A stretch of DNA of 14,362 nucleotides from Clostridia bacterium (GTDB taxonomy: Bacteria; Bacillota; Clostridia; UMGS1883), in contig JAJQCX010000200.1 in NCBI GenBank assembly GCA_021202495.1, positions 1 through 14,362 on the forward strand, given 5' to 3'. Positions 5,931-13,465 of this stretch are shown here, piece after piece. Made by a program: the position numbers and the translations under genes. The notes beneath the pieces are model-generated. The model searched no databases, had not been told where the DNA came from, and saw only the letters and a program-made list of their open reading frames with translations. Numbering within the stretch: the first letter of the stretch is position 1; every line of letters begins with the position of its first letter.

Positions 5931-8150
5931 TCACACGCCGCGTATGTCGAGCGCTTCCTTCTGCTTTCCGAGCATATCCGCATAAATGCCGCCCTTTTTC
6001 TCAAGCTCATCGTGCGTGCCCATTTCGGCAAATTCGCCCTGTTCCACAACAACGAGCCTGTCGGCGTTCTTGAGCGTCGAGAGTCTGTGCGCAATCGCAA
6101 TCGTCGTTCTGCCGCGCGTCAGGGTGTTTATCGCCTGCTGAATTTGCATTTCCGTCTCGGTGTCAACGCTCGCCGTCGCCTCGTCAAGTATCAATATCCT
6201 CGGGTCGAGCAATATCGCGCGCGCAATGTTTATCCTCTGCCTCTCGCCGCCCGAAAGGTTCGTGCCCTTTTTCCCGAGCACCGTTTCGTAGCCGTCCGGC
6301 AGCTTCATAATAAAGTCGTGCGCGTTCGCAAGCTTTGCCGCGCGGATTATCTCGCCCATCGTCGCGTCCGGGCGCGCATACGCGATGTTTTCCGCAATAC
6401 TTCCCGCGAAAAGGTGCGTCTCCTGCAAAACCATGCCGATGTGCGAATGAAGATCCTTCGCGTCAATCCTCTTCACATTCACGCCGTCAATCAAAATCTC
6501 GCCCTCGCCCTCGTCGACGTCGTAAAGACGCGTAATAATATTCGTTATCGTGCTCTTTCCCGCGCCCGAATGTCCCACAAGCCCAATCATTTCGCCCGCC
6601 TTGATTTCAAGGTTGATGTTTTTCAAAACGGGCTTGTTCGGCTCATATGAGAACGTCACGTTTTTAAGGCTGATCTCGCCTCTCATCTCCGGCATTTTAA
6701 CCCCGTCGATCGGAGGCGGAACGTCCGTCTTTCTGTCTATAATCTCAAAAATCCTGTGCGCGCTGTTCAAATCCTCTGTTATCCAGTCAACGCTGTTGAC
6801 CATAAAGTCAATCGGGCTCATAATCGTGCTCATGTAGCCCACAAACGTCATCAGCATACCGAACGTCATGTTCGTTCCGCTCATCACCTGCGCGCCGCCG
6901 ACAGCCCACACGAAAAGCCCGCCCAGCTGCGTAATATATCCCATTATCGGGAACGTTTTCGCCCCCTGCATACCCTCTCTCACAGCCGCGTCGTAAAGCT
7001 CACCGCTCGCCTTGTTAAAGCGGTCGATCTCGCTGTCCTCCTTGCCGAACGCCTTTACAACTCTCACGCCCGACAGCGCGTCGTTTATGACGCTGTTGAG
7101 CTTGCTGCGCTTCTGCCAGGATGCGTTTTTGTATTTGCGAAATTTCGGGAACACAACCTTCATCATGTAAACCGCAAACGGCACCGGAATAAACACAATC
7201 AGCGCCAAAACCGGGTTTATCACGAGCATCACGCCCGCAACGCCGATAATCGTCACCGCGTTCACAATGAAATCCGGTAAATATCCCAATATGCACGTAC
7301 ACACGTTTTCCGCGTCGGTTGAAATTCTGTTCATCAGGCTTCCCGTGTGCTGCGAATTGAAAAAGCTCATCGAAAGCCGCTGCATCGCCTCAAAAACCTG
7401 CGATTTTATGTCAAAAACAATGTGCGCCGAAACGTGCGCCGAAATTCTGCTTTTAAAAATGTTCATCAAAAGCTTCAAAAGCTCCAGCCCTATAAGAGCC
7501 AAAACAATCTCGATGACTTTTCCGTAATATTTTCCGCCCTCGGTCAAAACCTCGTCGTAAAACGTCGTTCCGCTCACATACGGACGCAGAACTCCGATGA
7601 CCGTCGTCGCCGCCATCGTCAGAAGCATCAAAAGCACATACCACTTGTAGCGCGGCAAATACCCCAAAATTCTCAAAAGCACGGCTTTTCTGTTCATGCA
7701 GTGCGGACAGATTTTGCGGCGCGGGTCTTTGTAGGGTCTTCCGCACGAGGGGCAAATGTTTTCATCGCCCGTCGTTTTAAAATCCTCATCCGTAATCGCG
7801 CGATTGTCTCTCAGCTTTTCCGCAACCATCGCAAACCGCGCCGCGCTGCGGCTCACCGCGTTTGTGTAGCTGCAAATAACCCTTTCCGCTCCGCGCACCT
7901 TCGCAATCATAACGCCGGAATTTATAAAATCCTCATTATAAATCCCTTCCGTTTCTTCATATTTATATGTAACCATCGCCCCATCGGGCTCGGCTGTGAC
8001 AATCCTGTCCTCATACGCCAAAACCCACACACTGCCGTAGCTGACCTCTCCGTTCATGTCGCTCAAAAGCGCCGCAATAGGCTCCTTTAACGAATACCTA
8101 TCCATTATTTTTTGCAAACTTTCATCCGGCTCGCTGAATCCTCGTATCAA
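5931..8150 (-). CDS. ABC exporter half-transporter B with zinc ribbon
   Basis: This 739-residue ABC exporter half-transporter is built like protein A: an N-terminal domain (1-125) with no clear family, a zinc ribbon with Cys133, Cys136, Cys148 and Cys151, a six-helix membrane domain (about 165-450) and a nucleotide-binding domain (about 493-735). Walker A GHSGAGKST (526-534), Q-loop Gln576, signature LSGGE (632-636), Walker B ending Asp656-Glu657 and His688 are canonical, so both ATP sites of an A/B heterodimer would be active, unlike many heterodimeric exporters with one degenerate site. It lacks the Gly-Pro tail. The start is TTG 8150: GGGTGAT precedes it, and an in-frame stop lies upstream at 8163-8165; the ATG at 8108 is an alternative. 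It is the first gene of the exporter locus, with its own promoter. No terminator follows it, so read-through into hicAB, DUF1854 and protein A is expected. Confidence 0.92.
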   Translation of the reverse strand: MIRGFSEPDESLQKIMDRYSLKEPIAALLSDMNGEVSYGSVWVLAYEDRIVTAEPDGAMVTYKYEETEGIYNEDFINSGVMIAKVRGAERVICSYTNAVSRSAARFAMVAEKLRDNRAITDEDFKTTGDENICPSCGRPYKDPRRKICPHCMNRKAVLLRILGYLPRYKWYVLLMLLTMAATTVIGVLRPYVSGTTFYDEVLTEGGKYYGKVIEIVLALIGLELLKLLMNIFKSRISAHVSAHIVFDIKSQVFEAMQRLSMSFFNSQHTGSLMNRISTDAENVCTCILGYLPDFIVNAVTIIGVAGVMLVINPVLALIVFIPVPFAVYMMKVVFPKFRKYKNASWQKRSKLNSVINDALSGVRVVKAFGKEDSEIDRFNKASGELYDAAVREGMQGAKTFPIMGYITQLGGLFVWAVGGAQVMSGTNMTFGMLMTFVGYMSTIMSPIDFMVNSVDWITEDLNSAHRIFEIIDRKTDVPPPIDGVKMPEMRGEISLKNVTFSYEPNKPVLKNINLEIKAGEMIGLVGHSGAGKSTITNIITRLYDVDEGEGEILIDGVNVKRIDAKDLHSHIGMVLQETHLFAGSIAENIAYARPDATMGEIIRAAKLANAHDFIMKLPDGYETVLGKKGTNLSGGERQRINIARAILLDPRILILDEATASVDTETEMQIQQAINTLTRGRTTIAIAHRLSTLKNADRLVVVEQGEFAEMGTHDELEKKGGIYADMLGKQKEALDIRGV

Positions 8151-8181
8151 TTTATCACCCGCTTATCTTTCATGTCTCTAT

Positions 8182-8211
8182 ATTATAGCAAAATTTTCTC
8201 CTATACGTCAA
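8182..8211 (-). promoter_or_regulatory. Promoter of the ABC exporter operon
   Basis: On the minus strand, TTGACG (8206-8211) and TATAAT (8182-8187) are 18 bases apart, giving a leader of about 25 bases before TTG 8150. A second TTGACA (8217-8222) lies 11 bases upstream as a direct repeat of the -35 region; it is too far from the -10 to act as the -35 and might be part of a regulator site. Confidence 0.7.
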
Positions 8212-8260
8212 TAACTTGTCAATAATTTCAACCAACTTTTTTGTATCTCATTCCCAAACA

Positions 8261-8287
8261 AAAAGCGGCTCCCACCAAGCCGCTTTT
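8261..8287 (-). terminator. Terminator after the small antitoxin-like gene
   Basis: A perfect 10-bp stem (AAAAGCGGCT at 8261-8270 with AGCCGCTTTT at 8278-8287) encloses a 7-base loop. On the minus strand the T-run TTTTTGTTT ends it, seven bases after the stop codon of the gene at 8295-8492, separating that gene from the ABC operon promoter. Confidence 0.8.
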
Positions 8288-8294
8288 CGCATTT

Positions 8295-8492
8295 TCATAT
8301 TGCTTCCCAATCCACATCGGATAAATTCATCACATTCCCGCCTTCAATGTCCCTTTCCGCTTCTTCTATCGCCTGTATTTCATCATCTAAAGGCATCGCT
8401 TCAGGTATAAAGCGAATTAAAACATTGTAAATAGTGTCCGTATCTGTTTCATCTAACATGTCAATCAAATTATGCAATACCGCTTTTTTCAT
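8295..8492 (-). CDS. Small acidic antitoxin-like protein
   Basis: This 65-residue acidic protein begins MKKAVLHNLIDMLDETDTD and ends with EEAERDIEGGNVMNLSDVDW. The C-terminal pattern (E-x-x-A-x-x-x-A-E-x-D-x-x-x-GN-V) resembles the tails of small RelB/DUF2281-like antitoxin or antitoxin-like proteins common in Firmicutes; this is recognition of a pattern, not a confirmed family. The N-terminal half is predicted helical (NVLIRFIPEAM). ATG 8492 is chosen because GAGGGGG lies seven bases upstream; a TTG five codons earlier is inside that ribosome-binding site. No toxin gene lies next to it: downstream is a terminator, upstream is the repeat-rich spacer. If it is an antitoxin, it is an orphan. 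Confidence 0.75.
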   Translation of the reverse strand: MKKAVLHNLIDMLDETDTDTIYNVLIRFIPEAMPLDDEIQAIEEAERDIEGGNVMNLSDVDWEAI

Positions 8493-8564
8493 AGTAAACC
8501 CCCTCAAATATGCTTATCGGCAAAACTTCCGACACAAACTCATTCCGCCGCAATTCCCGTTGTA

Positions 8565-8587
8565 CGGGCGGGGTTCATCCCCGCCCG
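8565..8587. repeat. REP-like GC hairpin, copy 1
   Basis: CGGGCGGGG (8565-8573), loop TTCAT, CCCCGCCCG (8579-8587): a perfect 9-bp hairpin preceded by GTA. It shares its arm with copy 2 at 8646-8668 and its opening with the sequence at the right edge of the window, so it looks like a dispersed, REP-like element. Neither copy has a T-tract, which argues against a simple terminator. Confidence 0.65.
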
Positions 8588-8645
8588 CCCTAACGTCACC
8601 CACTCCCTACCGTTTTTCCCCCCCCCCGCCGAAAACCCAGCCGAA

Positions 8646-8668
8646 CGGGCGGGGGTGGCCCCCGCCCG
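8646..8668. repeat. REP-like GC hairpin, copy 2
   Basis: CGGGCGGGGG (8646-8655), loop TGG, CCCCCGCCCG (8659-8668): a perfect 10-bp hairpin with the same arm as copy 1 but a different loop. It lies 81 bases from copy 1 in the same orientation, with a C10 tract between them. Confidence 0.65.
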
Positions 8669-8784
8669 CGTCTTCCACCGCATTACAAACCGCGACCACT
8701 TATTAAATTTCCCCACCACACTACCGCGCGAATCCGGCTCAAGCGGCACGCTTGCCGCCCGCCCGCGCCGCAGGCGCTTCAATT

Positions 8785-8807
8785 CAAATTCGGCTCCGCC
8801 GAATTTG
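8785..8807. repeat. AT-rich perfect hairpin
   Basis: CAAATTCGGC (8785-8794), loop TCC, GCCGAATTTG (8798-8807): a perfect 10-bp inverted repeat about 50 bases past the surface protein stop codon. Without a T-run on either side it is a poor intrinsic terminator, but it could stabilise the 3' end of that transcript or belong to a dispersed repeat. Confidence 0.55.
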
Positions 8808-8813
8808 TTCCTC

Positions 8814-8876
8814 AACTCCACACTCCACACTCCACACTCCACACTCCACACTCCACACTTCACACTCCACACTCTA
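8814..8876. repeat. Heptanucleotide tandem repeat, nine units
   Basis: The unit CACTCCA (TGGAGTG on the minus strand) is repeated nine times. There is one variant at the start (AACTCCA), five perfect copies (8821-8855), CACTTCA (8856-8862), a further perfect copy and CACTCTA (8870-8876). The array overlaps the 3' end of the surface protein gene, and its CACTTCA unit supplies the TGA stop codon at 8860-8862. Confidence 0.9.
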
Positions 8877-11800
8877 CATACCCCTCGCACAGCGGCGCCA
8901 TCGTCTCAACGCTCTCCCACACAAACGCCTTAACCTCCGCCGCCTTCGCCGCGTCAATCTCCACGCTCACGCTGCCCGAGCCCGTCGGAAGCTCCGCCGA
9001 CGCCATACCAATCATCACGCCGTCCGCGTCATATGCCGCCGCGATAACAACGCCGCTTTTTCCGAGTGTGTTTGTAATATCCACATCGACACAATTTCCG
9101 TTCACCGTCACGCCGTTTATTTTAAGCTCCTTTTCAGCCGCCGTCGCTGTGATAACAATGTCGCCGCTCACGCCTGTTATCTTCACCGCGCCGTCCGAAT
9201 ACGCAGCAGCCGTAATATCCGCGCCGCCCATTGTCACACTGACGCTCTCAATTACATATCCGTCCGCCGCCGTCAAATTCACAACGTACTCGCCGCCCGC
9301 CGTCGCTTCCGCCGCGGTGTTGTCGCTTACAACATTCGTCAAATTCTGCGTCACCGCATATATCTGCGCCATGTATAAGGTCGCGTCCTCCGTGAAGGTG
9401 TATACGCTCGTGTCAATTTTTTCCGTCAATGCGCTGTCCGTGTAAAACGCATACGCACCCGTCGGATAATCCGTAAATACCACGCCGACATTTGCGTAGC
9501 ACACAATGTCGCTCGCCCCGCCGACAAACGTCAACTTCACCACATTTGCCGCAAAAAGCATCGGATATGCGTCGTTTTCCAAATCCTGACCCCAAACGGA
9601 ATCGCTCTCTACGTTTTGCAGAAGATATGCCGCCTCGCCGCTCGCAAGTGCTGCCTCGGTTTTCGCCGTCATGCCGAGCTCCGCGCCGCTCTCATCCGCT
9701 CCGTAAGCCGCGTCCGCGCTTGTGTCCAAGTAATACGTATTTGTAATCTCGCCGAGCTGTGCTCTGATTCTCCCGACAATCGCGCCGGTGTAGGTGACAA
9801 TTGAGCTGTCGGAAACTCCCGATACCTTCCCGATATTAAGGCAGCTTTTCACAACCGCGTTTTCGTTGTTGATATAACTCACAATGCCGCCAGTGTATAT
9901 CCCCGCCGACGCTGCCGCCGTGCCGCCGCTCGTGTCAACCGTGCCGTAGTTCGCGCAGTTCACGATCGCCGCCGCGTTCATATATCCGACAATTCCGCCC
10001 ACGCAGTCAAGCACGCCGCTCGCCTTGACAGTACCGTTATATGTACAATTCTCAACGGTCGAGCACGCCGCTGCGTCGTCGCCCTCCGCCGTCGCCGCGA
10101 CGCCGCCGAACGTGCCCTTTTTGCCGTCATACGCCGTCACATTTACATTCGATGTCAAATTCAAGAGCACCCCGTTTTTCACTGTTCCGACAATTCCGCC
10201 CGCGTAGAGCGAGCTGCCGCTCACATCAATCTCGCCCGATATCGTGAGGTTCTTTATCTCTCCCGCCGAAACATAGCCGAAAAGCCCCATATAATCCGCA
10301 GCTTCTGTGATTGACAAGCCCGATATTGCATAGCTTCCTCCGTCAAACGTCCCCGCATACGGCGCGGACTTTGTGCCGATAGGCACCCACTCCCTGCCGT
10401 CAAGGTCAATATTTGCCGTCAATACCGCGTCAGCGCCCGTATCCGCCGCCGTTATACCCTCCTGCGTCGCGTCGCCCTTCACCAACGCCGCAAACCAATA
10501 GAGCTGTCCCGCGTTTCCTATCTCATACGCGCCCTCGCCGTTTTGCTCCGCCGGCTCATACCCGCCGCAGCCCGTGCAAAATCCATCCGCGTCATAGCCC
10601 ACATGTATGGTTGCCGTGTCGCCCGCACTGTTGCTGTATGTCGCGGAGCTATCGTCGCACATTACGCTGCTGCGGTATACCGTTCCGTGACTGCCGTCCA
10701 AAATAGGGTAGCTATCTTCGCCGAGCGTCTGATACCACGCCTGCGTGCCGTCCGCCGTGCCGGAGTTCAGCAAGTATGCCGCCTCGCCGCTTGCAAATTC
10801 CGCCGCGGTTTTTACCGCATCATCTGCTGATGTGTCGGGGTCGTCGCCGATTGTCAGATCCGCCGTACCTTCCAGGTAATAGCAGTTTGTGACAGTGCCG
10901 CCGGAAGTGTCATTGTTCAAGCCCACCACGCCGCCTGCATTGCTTTCGCCGCTGATGCTGCCTGTGCTGTAGCAATTGCTTACGCTGCCGGAGTTGTTCC
11001 ATCCGACTACGCCGCCCACGTATCTGCCGCTGACATTGCCGCTGTTGTAACAATTTGTGACAGCGCCGTTATTATAACCGACCACGCCGCCCACATTCAT
11101 GTAGCTGCTGCTGACTGTGGCGCTGCTGTAGCAGCCTTCTACACTGCCGCCGTCATTAAAGCCGACTACGCCGCCTATGCGGTTATTGTCGCTTGTCACC
11201 GTGCCGCTGACACTGACATTTTGAACCGTCCCGGTATTATACCCGACCGCGCCGCCTGCGTAGCCGCCGACTGTCATCGCGGCGCTGACGGTGATATTCT
11301 TTACCGTGCCGGCATTATGCCCGACCGCAATGCCTGCCCGGTTTCCCGTCGCCGTCACGCTGCCGCCGATAGCGACATTCTGCACCGTGCCGCCGTTTAC
11401 ATACCCAAACAGCCCCTGACGGTTGCTTGTGCTGTTGATGTAAAGCCCCGAAACGCTATATCCTTTTCCGTCAAATGTTCCGGAGTAATAAAGCTCGCTC
11501 GATCCGCCGTAATTTCCGATAGGCGTCCACTCCTTACTTTCAAGGTCGATGTCATCCGTCAAAACCGCGTCCGCGTCGGGAGCCGCCGCCGTGATGCTCG
11601 CTTGCGTTGTATCGCCGTTTACCAGCGCCGCAAACCAAAACAGCTGTCCCGCGTTTCCTATTTCATATTCGCCGTTGGAATTGAGCTCCGCCGGCTCATA
11701 CCCGCCGCAGCCCGTGCAAAAGCCGTCTTCGTCATACCCCGCATGACCCCCTGCCGCACTGTTGCTGTAAGTTACGGCGCTGCCGTCGCACAGCGCGGTG

Positions 11801-13465
11801 TAGTACACCGTTCCGTGACTGCTGTCCAATGTGGGGTAGCTGTCCGCATTAAGCGTCTGATGCCACGCCTGTGTTCCGTCCGTCACGCCGCCCGTCAGCA
11901 AATATGTAACCTCGCCGCTCGCGAGCGCATCCGCGTCCTTCGCCTCCGTCTCCGCCGTCACGCTGCTGCCGTTGCCGCCAACGCCCGCGCCCGCGCTTGT
12001 GCTCAGATAATAGCAGCTCGAGACCTCTTTCACGTATTGGTTGATCCTGCCGACTATCGCGCCCGTGTAGCTTACGATTGAGCTCCCCGAAACGCCCGAT
12101 ATTTTGCCTGTATTTAAAGAGCCTGTCACAACCGCGCTTGCGTTGTTGATGTAGGCGATGATGCCGCCGGTGTATATCCCCGCCGACGCTGCCGCCGTGC
12201 CGCCGCTCGTGTCAACCGCGCCGTAATTTGCGCAGTTTTCTATCGTCGCCGAGTTCATATATCCGACAATACCGCCCACACAGTCGAGTACCCCGCTCGC
12301 CGTAACAGTGCCGAGATTTTCGCAAAGCTCCATTGTCGAGCCGTCCTCAACAGTCGCCGCAACGCCGCCGAACGTGCCCTTTTTGCCGTCATACGCCGTC
12401 ACACTGACATCGGATGTCAGATTCGAGAGCACCCCGTTCTTTACCGTGCCGACAATTCCGCCCGCATAGAGCGAGCTGCCGCTCACGTCAATCTCGCCCG
12501 ATACCGCGAGATTTTTAACTGTTCCCGCCGATACGTAGCCGAAAAGCCCCATATAAGCTGATGCGGTTGTTATCGACAATCCCGAAACAGTAAACTCTCC
12601 GCCGTCAAACGTCCCCGCATACGGCGCGTCCTTTGTACCGATAGGTGTCCATTCCTTACCGTCAAGGTCAATATCATCCGTCAATACCGCACTCGCGCCC
12701 GTATCCGCCGCCGTTATGCTCACCTGCTCCGTGTCGCCGTTCACAAGCGCCGCAAACCAGAAAAGCTGTCCCGCGTTTGATATTTCATAAATACCGCTGC
12801 TGTTTCTCTCCGCCGGTTTGTACCCGCCGCAGTTGGTGCAAAAGCCGTCCGCATCATATCCCACATGGCTGTCAAACAAACTGTTGCTGTAAGAAGCAGG
12901 GCTGCTGCCACATGGCGCGATATAGTATGCCGTGCCGTGAGTGCTATCCAATACGGGGTAGCTGTCTACCGTCTCGCCGTTGTCAAGGTTCTGATACCAC
13001 GTTGTACCGCCCGAAATGCTTCCATTGAGCAAATACGCTACTTCGCCGGAGGCGAACTGAGTGGATGTCTTTACCGCAACGCTTGTTGATGTGCCATTAT
13101 CAATCCCGATTGCCGCATTTGCCAAACCTTCAAGATAGTAGCAGTTTATGACAGAACATCCGCTTTCGTTCACTCCAGCTACACCACCGTTATTGGTGCC
13201 ACCACTGACCGAGCCAATGTTGTAGCAGTTGGAAACCGTACCCGAATTGTTACGACCCACTACACCGCCGGTTCTGATGCCGCCGCTTACTGTGCCGATG
13301 TTGTAACTATTAGAAACTGTACCATTCGCAGTATTTCCGCCTACTACACCTCCAGTGTTGGTGCTGCCGCTATTGACTGACCCTGTATTGTAGCAATTGG
13401 AGACCGTACCTCCATCGTTATTACCAACTATGCCTCCGATGGAAGCACCACCACTAACAGCCCCC
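8860..13465 (-). CDS. GLUG-repeat surface protein, C-terminal part (after frameshift)
   Basis: This is the larger part of the surface protein gene, open from about 13509; the boundary given is the frameshift site, and the first plausible internal start is GTG 13260 (1,466 residues). It alternates arrays of GLUG-type repeats (GGVVG-x-N-x-G-x-V-x-NCY-N-x-G-x-V-S, about 22-24 residues, expected to stack as a beta-helix) with three conserved linkers. Each linker carries ASGE-x-x-YLL, a YP-x-LD-x-HGT motif, a Cys/His/CxxC cluster, CGGY-x-PAE, then NAGQL-x-WFAALV and an (A/D)IDL...PIG segment. The end (about the last 85 residues) resembles the terminal domain of many clostridial secreted proteins (AAAYDADGVMIG...VKAFVWESVETMAPLC). 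No LPXTG anchor or membrane tail is present. The last five residues (VECGV) come from the heptanucleotide repeat. A role in adhesion or surface interaction is inferred. Confidence 0.82.
9770..10660 (-). repeat. Long-form repeat block, copy 2 (with 12047-12937)
   Basis: This part of the surface gene is a near copy of the region 2,277 bases (759 codons, in frame) further along, at about 12047-12937. At least 49 bases are identical (9893-9941 and 12170-12218), and both encode DCVGGIVGYMN, NCANYG, VDTSGGTAAASAGIYTGGI and YDGKKGTFGGVAAT. The boundaries given are approximate. It shows a past duplication inside the gene, or sequence exchange between blocks. Confidence 0.7.

Larger units (their letters stand above)
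8493..8859 (-). other. Repeat-rich spacer without a gene
   Basis: Between the small antitoxin-like gene and the end of the surface protein gene there is no credible coding region. It holds two GC-rich hairpins (8565-8587, 8646-8668), a run of ten C (8618-8627), a small inverted repeat GCGCC-GCA-GGCGC (8765-8777), an AT-rich hairpin (8785-8807) and a heptanucleotide tandem repeat (from 8814). Open frames here translate the repeats (HTPHSTLHT-type protein) and are artefacts. I see no clear T-tract terminator for the surface protein transcript. Confidence 0.7.

Noticed and set aside
7347..8090. Long plus-strand open frame (247 codons) opposite ABC protein B
   Set aside because: It is antisense to a clearly conserved ABC transporter, its product is Arg/His-rich low-complexity sequence with no family pattern, and no ribosome-binding site precedes it.
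8785..8807. Perfect hairpin considered as terminator of the surface protein gene
   Set aside because: No T-run follows the stem on either strand, so it is listed only as an inverted repeat.
8814..8876. Heptamer array considered as a CRISPR array
   Set aside because: The units are contiguous and 7 bp long with no spacers, and no cas genes are present.
8472..8933. Plus-strand open frame across the spacer encoding HTPHSTLHT repeats
   Set aside because: It only translates the heptanucleotide array and GC hairpins, and has no start signal.
11221..12081. Plus-strand open frame (286 codons) opposite the surface gene
   Set aside because: It is a mirror of the GC-rich repeat gene; the translation is Arg/Ala-rich and changes with each repeat, as expected for a shadow frame.
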